Shown here piece by piece: positions 50,400 through 58,373 of a stretch of DNA of 64,000 nt. Origin of the DNA: JBEATZ01 sp041178545 (GTDB taxonomy: Bacteria; Planctomycetota; UBA1135; UBA2386). Made by a program: the position numbers and the translations under genes. The notes under the pieces are model-generated. The model saw only the letters and a list, made by a program, of their open reading frames with translations, did not search any database and was not told the DNA's origin. The number at the start of each line of letters is the position of its first letter. Position 1 is the stretch's first letter. Location: NCBI GenBank assembly GCA_041178545.1, contig JBEGVB010000054.1:1-64000 (forward strand), given 5' to 3'.

Positions 50400-51806
50400 T
50401 CAGGCGAGGATCTCGGTCACCACCTCGCCGAACACGTCGGTGAGGCGCATGTCGCGGCCACCGAATCGGTAGGTGAGCTTGGTGTGGTCGACGCCCAGCA
50501 GGTGGAGCATGGTTGCGTGCAGGTCGTGCACCGTCACCTTGCCCTGCACCGCCCGGTAGCCGTAGTCGTCCGTCGCGCCGTGGACGTGGCCGCCCTTCAC
50601 CCCGCCGCCCGCGAGCCAGATGCTGTAGCCGAACGGGTTGTGGTCGCGCCCGTGGGAACCCTGCGCGAAGGGCGTGCGGCCGAACTCCCCGGCCCAGACC
50701 ACCAGCGTCGTGTCGAGCAGGCCGCGTTCAGCGAGGTCCTCGAGCAGGGCCGCCACCGGCTGGTCGACCGCGCGCGCATTGTCCTCGTGCCCACCCTTGA
50801 GGTCGTTGTGCTGGTCCCAGCGGTCGTGCCCCGTGTCCGGGCAGGTGACCTCGATGAACCGGACACCGCGCTCGACCATCCGGCGTGCGAGCAGGCACTG
50901 GCGCGCGTAGGTGCGCGTGTGCTCGTACTCGGCATCGAGGCCGTAGCGCTTCCGGGTGGCCTCGGACTCGCCGTCCAGCGATGCCAGCTCGGGGACCGCG
51001 GACTGCATGCGGAACGCGAGTTCCTGGTTGGCGATGGCCGACTCGACGGCGTCTGCCGCGCCGAGCCGGTCGAGGTGCGCCCGGTCGAGGCGCCGCATCA
51101 GGTCGAGCTTGCTGCGCTGCAGCAGTGCACTGGACTCGGTCCGCTCCAGGTTGGCGATCGGCGTGTCCGAGGGGCGGAAGATCGATGCCTGGTGGGTGGC
51201 GGGCAGGAATCCGTTGCTGAAGCAGTCGAGGCCGCCGGGCGGGATCAACCCGCCGTTCACCACGACGAAGCCGGGCAGGTCGCGGTTCTCGGTGCCGAGG
51301 CCGTAGCCGAACCATGCGCCCATCGTCGGACGGCCCGCGAGGCCGAGGCCAGTGTGCAGGAAGTAGTTGGCGGCCGTGTGCTCGCTGAACTCCGAGGTCA
51401 TCGAGCGCACGACGCACAGGCGGTCGGCGCTGCGCGCGAGGTGGGGGAACAGGCTGCTGATCTCGATGCCGCTCTCGCCGTGGCGCGCGAACGTCCACGG
51501 GCTCTGCAGCGTCGTGCCGTTGTTGTTGAACTGGGTCGGCTCCGCCTTGAGGCCGAAGGGCTTGCCGTGCTCGGCAGCGAGGCGCGGCTTGGGGTCGAAG
51601 GTGTCGACCTGCGAGGGGCCACCGTCCATGTAGAGGAAGATCACCTGTTTCGCACGCGCAGGGACGCGTGTCGGCGCGAGCGCGCCGAGGCGCTCTCCCA
51701 GCAGCACCCCGAACGCGAGCCCGCCGAAGCCACTCGCACAGCGTGCGAGCATCTCGCGCCGGGTCGGCGCATGGCGGGGACATGCATGGTTGCCGTGGTC
51801 CTTCAT
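50400..51806 (-). CDS. Tat-exported DUF1501 protein
   Basis: DUF1501 proteins are sulfatase/phosphatase-fold relatives common in Planctomycetota; their substrates are unknown. The 468-residue product has a twin-arginine signal (TRREMLARCASGFGGLAFGVLLG), then KQVIFLYMDGGPSQVDTFDPKP, a family hallmark, and the C-terminal motifs GHDRWDQHNDLKGGHEDN, VVWAGEFGRTPFAQG and GRDHNPFGYSIWLAGGGVKGG. Its start overlaps the stop of the upstream DUF1549/DUF1553 gene (ATGA), so the two are translationally coupled. Tat export implies folding in the cytoplasm, perhaps with a metal. Confidence 0.92.
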   Translation of the reverse strand: MKDHGNHACPRHAPTRREMLARCASGFGGLAFGVLLGERLGALAPTRVPARAKQVIFLYMDGGPSQVDTFDPKPRLAAEHGKPFGLKAEPTQFNNNGTTLQSPWTFARHGESGIEISSLFPHLARSADRLCVVRSMTSEFSEHTAANYFLHTGLGLAGRPTMGAWFGYGLGTENRDLPGFVVVNGGLIPPGGLDCFSNGFLPATHQASIFRPSDTPIANLERTESSALLQRSKLDLMRRLDRAHLDRLGAADAVESAIANQELAFRMQSAVPELASLDGESEATRKRYGLDAEYEHTRTYARQCLLARRMVERGVRFIEVTCPDTGHDRWDQHNDLKGGHEDNARAVDQPVAALLEDLAERGLLDTTLVVWAGEFGRTPFAQGSHGRDHNPFGYSIWLAGGGVKGGHVHGATDDYGYRAVQGKVTVHDLHATMLHLLGVDHTKLTYRFGGRDMRLTDVFGEVVTEILA

Positions 51807-54800
51807 GGCACGAAGACGAACTCCTTGAGGTTGCAGACCACGTGGCACAGGTCGGTCCACGCGAGCAGCCTGCGCGCCGCTGCGTCCTCCGCACCAGCGT
51901 GCGCGCGCTCCTGCTCGCGCACGAAGGACTCCATCGCGTCGAGTTCCTCGGCCCGCGGTTCGCGGGCCAGGGCCTCGCGGTGGACGAGTGCGAGCCGTTC
52001 GCGGTCGTCCTCGTGCGGCTCGGCGAGCACGCGTGTGGCCCAGTGCCGAGCCTGCTGCAGCACGAACGGGTCGTTCATCAGGATCAGTGCCTGGGCGGGC
52101 ACGTTCGACACCGTGCGGCGGCCCACGGTGGTCGACGGCATCGGCACGTCGAAGGCCAGCATCATGGGCGGCAGGAAGTTGCGCCGCACCTCGACGTAGA
52201 GCGAGCGCCTGCCGTTGCCGTCCAGCGGCCCTGAACCGGGGCGCCCGCGGCCCGACATGAACGCGGTGAGGTGGACGCCCACCGGTGGCCCGTACATCGT
52301 CGGGTCGAGTCTGCCCGACACGCGCAGCAGGGAGTCGCGCAGCGCCTCGCCCTCGACCCGGCGCATGCGCATGTGCGACAGCAGGCGGTTGTCGGGGTCG
52401 GTCGTGGCCACGGAGGCGTCTGCAGGCGAGCTGCTCGCGCGGAATGCACGGGACAGGAGCAACTCGCGCACGAGTGCCTTCACCGACCAGCCGTCGTGCA
52501 CGAACCGGAGTGCGAGCCAGTCGAGCAGCTCCGGGTGGCTTGGCGCCTCGCCGAGCGCGCCGAAGTCGTCCACGGACGGCACGAGACCGCGACCGAAGAC
52601 ATGGTGCCAGACCCGGTTGGCCATCACGCGCGCGGTGAGCGGGTTGGCAGGGTCCGTGATCGCCGCCGCCAGTTCCCGCCTGCCGCTGCCTGCCGCCACG
52701 GTCTCGCGCGGCCCGTTGGACAGTGCCTCGAGGAAGCCGCGCCGCACCTCCGGACCGGTGACCTTGTGGTTGCCGCGGACGAAGACGGGCTCGTCGAAGC
52801 CGCTGCCGTCCTCCGCGCCGAGCACGTACTGCGGCGCCGGTACCGCTGCTGCTGCAAGCGCTGCCTCCTCGCGGGCGGCAGCGAGTTCGGGGTCGTTGTC
52901 GAGGGGGAGCAGCCTGCGCCCGACGAGGAGGTTGAGGAGCGCAATGCGCGCCGGGGCGTCCTTCGCGTAGGCCATGGAACCGTCGGCCACCATCGCCAGG
53001 GACCGCAGGGCCGTCTCGCGGAGGCCCGCTGCCAGTGCCTCGGTCGTGGACACGCGTGCCCCGTCGACGTGGACGGACCACGCGAGCCCGGGGGAGTCGG
53101 TTGCCGGGGGCCGCGCCTCGTCACTCAGCCAGGCCTGTTGCACGGCGACCCAGCTGTCGGGTCCGTAGCCGTTCTCGCGCACCTCGTCGGCGAAGTCCGG
53201 GGTCTCCTGGTCCAGCAACTCGACGTGCAGCTTGCGTCCCCTCCAGCGCTCGAGGTCGAACGTGACCCAGCGCAGCTCGGGATGGTCGACGAACCGCTTC
53301 AACTCGCCGTAGATCGGGTACCGGATGAGCTGGAACCCGTCGACCACGGCATTGACGCGTGCGCTGCGGCCGGCGACCCGCACGTGCAGGTAGCGACGTG
53401 AGACCACGCGGGTGGGGGAGCGCAGTGCAGACTGCAGCCGCCTGCCGGCGGTGCCGCTGTGCATGCAGGCACCGTCCGCGAAGGAGAGCACCGGGTCCTC
53501 GGGCTTCTCGCCTGCCAGTGCAGTGCCAGCATGGGCGCGGTGGAAACCTGCGCCCGTGGGCGTCCATCCCTGCAGGTCGCCGGTGCGGAAGTCCCCGAGC
53601 AGTTCGCGGTCGGTGCCCTCCGTGGCCTTGGGTGCCCGGTGGGCACGCACGCGGTCCCAGGTGCGCCCCTGGTCCGCAGGCATCGCCTGCGAGACCAGGT
53701 GGAAGGCATGCATCGGGTGCCCGCCGCGCCGCACTGCGTCGGACTGCAGCAGCTCGACCCAACGCCGCAGCAGTTCGGGATCGAGGTCGCCCGCCCTCCC
53801 GTCCATGCGCAGGGTCGCAGGCGCGCTGCCGTGCAGCGACTGCTCGGCCACGATGCGTTCGGCAGCCAGCAGGTGGCGGTCGAGTTGTGCGGCTGCGGCC
53901 GCGAGGCGAGGCACGGCCACGTCCACCAGCCGGTCGCGCGCGGCCGCCACCGCCTCGTGGTGGCGTTGCCAGGTGGACGGCGGTTGCACGGGCACCATCC
54001 TCGACCGTGTCGAGCTCATCACGCCGTAGAGCGCGTAGTAGTCCTGCGTGGAGATCGCGTCGAACTTGTGGTCGTGGCAGCGCGCGCACGCGATGGTGAG
54101 CCCGAGGAAGGCCTTGCCCATCACGTCGATCTGGTTCTCCACGTACTCGGCCTCGCTCGCGCGCACGTCGACGGGCGAGTGGGACCGCTGGCCCAGCCAC
54201 CAGAACGTCGTCGCCACGGTCGACTCGTCCGCGCCCGAGGCCGGGTCCCGGCGCGGCGCGTCCAGCAGGTCGCCGGCCACGTGCTCGCGCACGAACTGGT
54301 CGTAGGGCAGGTCGTCGTTGAAGGCCCGCACCAGGTAGTCGCGGTAGCGCCATGCGTGGTGCAGGGTGAAGTCGAACTCGTGCCCCAGCGTCTCCGAGTA
54401 CCGCACCAGGTCGAGCCAGTGGCGTGCCCAGCGCTCGCCGTAGTGGGGCGACGCGAGCAACCGGTCGACCACGCGTTCCCATGCGCCGGGTGCCGTGTCG
54501 GCCTCGAAGGCGCGCACCTCTGCCACGGTCGGTGGCAGGCCCGTGAGCACGAAGCTCGCACGGCGGAGGAGCGTGGCGCGGTCCGCCTCGGCAGCCGTGG
54601 GCAGACCTGCGGCCTCGATGCGTGCCAGCAGGAAACGGTCGACGTCGCCCGCCGGCCACGTCCGGTCGCGCACCTCCGGGACGGGGTGGACGGCCATCGG
54701 TTGCCAGGCCCAGTGCGAGGCCCTGCGCGCCTGCAGGTCGAAGGTGCCGGGTCGCACGGCACCCGCGGCCGGCTGGCGCTCCTCCGGCCAGTGCGCGCCG

Positions 54801-55168
54801 CTCGCGACCCAGTGCTCGAGGTCCTCGACCTCCTGCTCCGTCAGCATGCCCTTGGGTGGCATCTGGAGGTCCGGGTCCTCGTACCGGACGGCGCGCAAGA
54901 GCAGGCTCGCGGCAGCATTGCCGGCCACGATGGCCGGCCCGCTGTCCCCGCCGTCCAGCAGTGCCTGCCGCGAGTCGAGCCGCAGCCCGCCCTTCTCCTT
55001 GCCGCTGGCGACGCTGTGGCACTCCTGGCATCGCTGTGCCAGCACCGGCCGCACGCGCTTCTCGAAGAACTCCAGGTCGGCCTGTTGCTGGCCCGGAGCG
55101 GTGCCGGCGGCCAGCGCGGCCGCGACGGCAACACCTGCGGCAAGGACGGTGGGGCGCATGCGGGACAT
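51803..55168 (-). CDS. Planctomycete-type cytochrome C / DUF1549 / DUF1553 protein
   Basis: The 1121-residue product has a signal peptide (MSRMRPTVLAAGVAVAAALA). A PSCyt1 haem domain follows (C47-Q-E-C50-H51, then PPKGMLTEQEVEDLEHWV), then the DUF1549 domain with a second CxxCH (C361-A-R-C364-H365). A central region resembling a carbohydrate-binding or concanavalin-like insert (about 700-800) is less certain. DUF1553 lies near the C-terminus (NPLTARVMANRVWHHVFGRGLVPSVDDFG). In Planctomycetota such genes pair with DUF1501 genes and are thought to act in periplasmic breakdown of complex substrates; the chemistry is unproven. The gene downstream overlaps by 4 nt. The start could also be the ATG at 55159. 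Confidence 0.93.
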   Translation of the reverse strand: MSRMRPTVLAAGVAVAAALAAGTAPGQQQADLEFFEKRVRPVLAQRCQECHSVASGKEKGGLRLDSRQALLDGGDSGPAIVAGNAAASLLLRAVRYEDPDLQMPPKGMLTEQEVEDLEHWVASGAHWPEERQPAAGAVRPGTFDLQARRASHWAWQPMAVHPVPEVRDRTWPAGDVDRFLLARIEAAGLPTAAEADRATLLRRASFVLTGLPPTVAEVRAFEADTAPGAWERVVDRLLASPHYGERWARHWLDLVRYSETLGHEFDFTLHHAWRYRDYLVRAFNDDLPYDQFVREHVAGDLLDAPRRDPASGADESTVATTFWWLGQRSHSPVDVRASEAEYVENQIDVMGKAFLGLTIACARCHDHKFDAISTQDYYALYGVMSSTRSRMVPVQPPSTWQRHHEAVAAARDRLVDVAVPRLAAAAAQLDRHLLAAERIVAEQSLHGSAPATLRMDGRAGDLDPELLRRWVELLQSDAVRRGGHPMHAFHLVSQAMPADQGRTWDRVRAHRAPKATEGTDRELLGDFRTGDLQGWTPTGAGFHRAHAGTALAGEKPEDPVLSFADGACMHSGTAGRRLQSALRSPTRVVSRRYLHVRVAGRSARVNAVVDGFQLIRYPIYGELKRFVDHPELRWVTFDLERWRGRKLHVELLDQETPDFADEVRENGYGPDSWVAVQQAWLSDEARPPATDSPGLAWSVHVDGARVSTTEALAAGLRETALRSLAMVADGSMAYAKDAPARIALLNLLVGRRLLPLDNDPELAAAREEAALAAAAVPAPQYVLGAEDGSGFDEPVFVRGNHKVTGPEVRRGFLEALSNGPRETVAAGSGRRELAAAITDPANPLTARVMANRVWHHVFGRGLVPSVDDFGALGEAPSHPELLDWLALRFVHDGWSVKALVRELLLSRAFRASSSPADASVATTDPDNRLLSHMRMRRVEGEALRDSLLRVSGRLDPTMYGPPVGVHLTAFMSGRGRPGSGPLDGNGRRSLYVEVRRNFLPPMMLAFDVPMPSTTVGRRTVSNVPAQALILMNDPFVLQQARHWATRVLAEPHEDDRERLALVHREALAREPRAEELDAMESFVREQERAHAGAEDAAARRLLAWTDLCHVVCNLKEFVFVP

Positions 55169-55427
55169 GGGACGCGAGGCCCCGGGAGGCGCCGGAGCCT
55201 GTGCAGTGTGTTCCAGCCCGTGGGGGATGGGAAGGGGTGCGCGCGGAGATTTTTCGGCCCGGGTTCGGTGGAGAAGTGACAGTCCGCGATGCGGTGCTGC
55301 GGCTCTGGCGCCTGAGGCATGTCCGCGCTGCGCACCTGCAAGGTTGTGCGGGTTGACCGCTCGCCGGTTTGCGGTGACTCTCCTGCGCCGCCGACCGCGA
55401 CCCTCGCGACCGACAGGAACACCCATC
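55169..55427. other. 259-nt divergent intergenic region
   Basis: The gap separates the leftward cytochrome/DUF1553 gene from the rightward secreted protein. It holds a five-T run (about 55251-55255) unusual for this GC-rich sequence. A possible rightward promoter is TTGACC at 55353-55358 with GACTCT about 17 nt later. AGGAA lies about 9 nt before the ATG at 55428. I see no gene. Confidence 0.35.
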
Positions 55428-57491
55428 ATGCGCAACCCCACGTCCCTCGCCGGCCTGCTGCTGGCGCTCGCCGTCTCCTCTGCGGTCTCGGCCCAGAGTC
55501 TCCTCTCCACCCAGGGCCAGACCCTCGCCCAGACCAGCGGCCCCGCGGTCGGTATCGCTGGCGCCACGTTCTCGGCCACGAGCACCTTCGACTCCGCGGT
55601 GACCGACCTGAACGGCACCGTGCTGTTCCGCGGCAAGGTCGACGGCGGCGGCTCGACGCTCAACGTCGACGACCGCGGCTACTGGATCGGGCGCGGCGCG
55701 GGCGACCTGACCCTCCTGCTGCGCGGCGGGACCCAGGAGCCCTCCAACACGATCGCCGGCGCGCTCCTCAACCTCACGCTGTCGACGGGTGCACAGAGCA
55801 CCGGCATCGGCGGCAGCCCGCGCATCTCCCCGGAGAACGGCTACGTGATGTTCGGCACGTCCCTCTGGGGCCCCACGGCAGGCATCATCGCCACCGGCAC
55901 GGCAGCCACCACCGGCCGCAACGACTCGGCCATCTACTGGGGCCTGCCAGGCAACCTTCAGGTGCTGGCGCGTCGCGGCTCGCCGGTGCCCGGCACCGCA
56001 GGCGCCCTCTACGACTCGGCCTTCGGCTCGATCAGCTACCAGACCACGCAGCTGAACTCGTCCGGCACGGCACTGTTCCAGGCGACGCTCGTCGGCGGCG
56101 ACGTCGTCAGTACCACCAACAACTTCGCGTGGATGTACGGCAACCCGACCAACCTGACGGTCATGCTCCGCAAGGGCGACCTGGTCAACGTCTCGGGCGG
56201 CACCTGCGCGGTCGGTGCCATCGGCTTCGGCGGCTACATGAACGCACTCGGGCAGGTGCTCCACGACGAGACCCTGTCGACCACCGTCGGCACGGCCCCG
56301 GCGACCACCGCCACCGACAAGGTGCTGATGGTCTACACGCCAGGGGTCGGCAACCAGATCGTGGTGCGCGAGGGCGACTCGGCCCCCGGCACCGTGGGCG
56401 CCGTGTTCGGGGCGCCCAACATCTCGAGCTGCGCGTTCACCATCACCGGTGACACCGCCTTCACCTGCAGCCTGATCGGCGGCGACGTGAGCGGCACGCA
56501 GAACGATGCCGGCATCTGGTTCGGCGGCGTCACCAGCCCGCTGCAGATGTACCTCCGCAAGGGCGATGCCCTGCCGGGCACGACGCAGTCCGAGACCATC
56601 AGCGTGGTCTACACCTCGAGCCTCCAGCTCAACAAGAACGGCCAGATCGCCACGATCTTCAACGTCGCCGGCCCGAACGTGACCACGGCCAACGACACGC
56701 TGATCATGGTGGGCCTGCCCGGCGCCTTCCGCACCGCCGCCCGCGAGGGCGACGCGGTCCCCGGCCTGACTGGCTACACGATCACCTCGATCGTGCAGGG
56801 CACCAGCTCGCCGTTCCTCAACGACCGCGGCCAGATCGTGTTCGGCTGCACGATCACCGATGCGACGGCCACCAACTCGGGCAATGCCTACATGGGTTGG
56901 GACCCGGATGCAGGCCTGCAGCTGATCAGCTGGTTCAACGACACGATCACCGGTCCCGGCGGCCCGTTCCCGACGCCGCTCGGTTCCGGCGGCGTCCAGT
57001 TCAACAGCGGCGACGGCTGCCCGCTGTCCTTCAACAACAACGGTGACATGGTCTACCGCGTGAACTACGGCAACGGCCAGGGCGGCATCTGCAAGGTGCG
57101 CCTCGGCGGCTTCCAGGCAGTTCCGAGCTCGCTCTCCATCGCGGGTGGCACGCAGGCATGGAGCCTCGATGCAGGCGTTGCCAACGCATCGCGTCTCTAT
57201 GCCATCGCGGGCACCCTGAGCGGCACCCGCCCCGGTTTCCAGTTCGGGACCTCGCTGATCCCGCTCAACAGCGACGTCTGGTTCAACCTGTCCCTGGCTG
57301 CGGCCAACGGCACGGTGTACTCGAACACGGTGGGCACCCTCGATGCCGCGGGCAAGGCCACGGCATCCTTCAACTACCCGGCGCTCTCCGCCTTCGCCGG
57401 CGCCACGTTCCACCATGCCTTCGTGGTGCTGGACCCGGTCACGGGTTTCGCCTCGTACGTGAGCCAGCCGGCCGCGGTGAAGATCTACTGA
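55428..57491 (+). CDS. Secreted repeat protein (NxxG-type tandem repeats) with separate C-terminal domain
   Basis: The 687-residue product has a signal peptide (MRNPTSLAGLLLALAVSSAVSAQ). Five or more repeats of about 70-90 residues follow, each with a core like LNSSGTALFQATLVGG then LMVYTPG...VVREGDSAPGT; similar lines are LTVMLRKGDL, LQMYLRKGDALPGT and FRTAAREGDAVPGL. This pattern matches a planctomycete/myxobacterial family of secreted proteins (DUF7453-like) and suggests a beta-propeller or solenoid. The last ~115 residues (SIAGGTQAWSLDAG... GTRPGFQFG... SNTVGTLDAAGKATASFNYP... AVKIY) form a separate domain. AGGAA about 9 nt upstream supports the start. Function unknown. The gene is followed by a very strong terminator. 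Confidence 0.8.
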   Translation: MRNPTSLAGLLLALAVSSAVSAQSLLSTQGQTLAQTSGPAVGIAGATFSATSTFDSAVTDLNGTVLFRGKVDGGGSTLNVDDRGYWIGRGAGDLTLLLRGGTQEPSNTIAGALLNLTLSTGAQSTGIGGSPRISPENGYVMFGTSLWGPTAGIIATGTAATTGRNDSAIYWGLPGNLQVLARRGSPVPGTAGALYDSAFGSISYQTTQLNSSGTALFQATLVGGDVVSTTNNFAWMYGNPTNLTVMLRKGDLVNVSGGTCAVGAIGFGGYMNALGQVLHDETLSTTVGTAPATTATDKVLMVYTPGVGNQIVVREGDSAPGTVGAVFGAPNISSCAFTITGDTAFTCSLIGGDVSGTQNDAGIWFGGVTSPLQMYLRKGDALPGTTQSETISVVYTSSLQLNKNGQIATIFNVAGPNVTTANDTLIMVGLPGAFRTAAREGDAVPGLTGYTITSIVQGTSSPFLNDRGQIVFGCTITDATATNSGNAYMGWDPDAGLQLISWFNDTITGPGGPFPTPLGSGGVQFNSGDGCPLSFNNNGDMVYRVNYGNGQGGICKVRLGGFQAVPSSLSIAGGTQAWSLDAGVANASRLYAIAGTLSGTRPGFQFGTSLIPLNSDVWFNLSLAAANGTVYSNTVGTLDAAGKATASFNYPALSAFAGATFHHAFVVLDPVTGFASYVSQPAAVKIY

Positions 57492-57513
57492 CCGCCACCG
57501 AGGCTGGTCCGTG

Positions 57514-57550
57514 CGCAACCGGGGGCCTTGAGGGCCCCCGGTTGCGTTGT
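57514..57550 (+). terminator. Very strong terminator hairpin
   Basis: CGCAACCGGGGGCC pairs perfectly with GGCCCCCGGTTGCG (14 bp) around a 5-nt loop and is followed by TTGT. It ends the secreted repeat protein gene. Confidence 0.8.
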
Positions 57551-57678
57551 GGGGGCCTGGTGCGGAATGGTTCGTCAGCCCAGGTGCGCAGGGCTCTCCG
57601 ACCTCCCGCCCACGCCCCAGTGCGGGCGCGGAACGCACAGCCCTGCAGGAGACTTGCCGTGGTCCCGAGGAGGTTGCC

Positions 57679-58305
57679 ATGGCTGTCCAGCTCGTGCGTG
57701 TGTGTGCGTTCTTCCTGCCTCTCGCCCTGTGGACGAGCTGCGCGTTCGTCGACCGCAAGGTCGCGTTCGACTACTCGGCGCCTGCACGCGAGACCAAGGG
57801 CGTGGTGGAGGCCGCGGCTGCCGTCCGCGAGACCTTCTGGTTGCGCCGCGTGGAGGACGCGCGCACCGAGACCCACCGGGTGGGCGAGATCCGCAACGGG
57901 TTCGGCATGCACACGGCCGACGTGCACGCCAAGGGTGATGCAGCAGCCTGGCTGCGCAAGGCCCTCGTCACCGAGTTCGGTCGCTGTGGCATGACCGAGG
58001 CACCTGCCGAGGCCGAGGCCGCGATCCTGCTCGAGGCCCGCCTGGTGCACGTGCACGTGACGGCGATGTTCGAGTACGAAGGCGAGGTGCACCTGGCGGC
58101 CGCCGTGCACCGGGCGGGGCGGCCGGTCCTGCAGGCCAGCTACGTGGGCAAGGGCGGCGCCGGCCTCAACTGGACCGCCACCGACGCCTCGTTCGAGGAG
58201 ACCCTCGACCTGGCGCTGCAGGATGCCGTGCTCCAGCTGGTTGCCGACCTCAGGTCGGGCCGGGCGGGCACGGCTGCAACCGGTGCGGGGCACGACGCCC
58301 ACTGA
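57679..58305 (+). CDS. Lipoprotein of unknown function
   Basis: The 208-residue product has a lipoprotein signal (MAVQLVRVCAFFLPLALWTSC) and a mixed alpha/beta domain with long strands (AAILLEARLVHVHVTAMFEYEGEVHLAAAVHRAG). The ATG is preceded by GAGGAGG at 5-6 nt, which decides the start over an in-frame upstream codon. I recognise no domain. The cytochrome gene follows 68 nt later on the same strand, with a 7-bp hairpin (58311-58333) between them. It may be part of the same envelope-related unit. Confidence 0.75.
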   Translation: MAVQLVRVCAFFLPLALWTSCAFVDRKVAFDYSAPARETKGVVEAAAAVRETFWLRRVEDARTETHRVGEIRNGFGMHTADVHAKGDAAAWLRKALVTEFGRCGMTEAPAEAEAAILLEARLVHVHVTAMFEYEGEVHLAAAVHRAGRPVLQASYVGKGGAGLNWTATDASFEETLDLALQDAVLQLVADLRSGRAGTAATGAGHDAH

Positions 58306-58373
58306 CCGTTGCGGCACAGCTGCTTGGTGCCGCCCGCCCCGCACCGTACAACGCGTAGCCATCGGAGGTGCTG

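Noticed and set aside
53121..57758. A 1500-codon open frame antisense to the secreted repeat protein and running into the DUF1549/DUF1553 gene
   Set aside because: It covers two well-supported genes in other frames or strands and its translation is low-complexity Arg/Gly/Ala/Val-rich.
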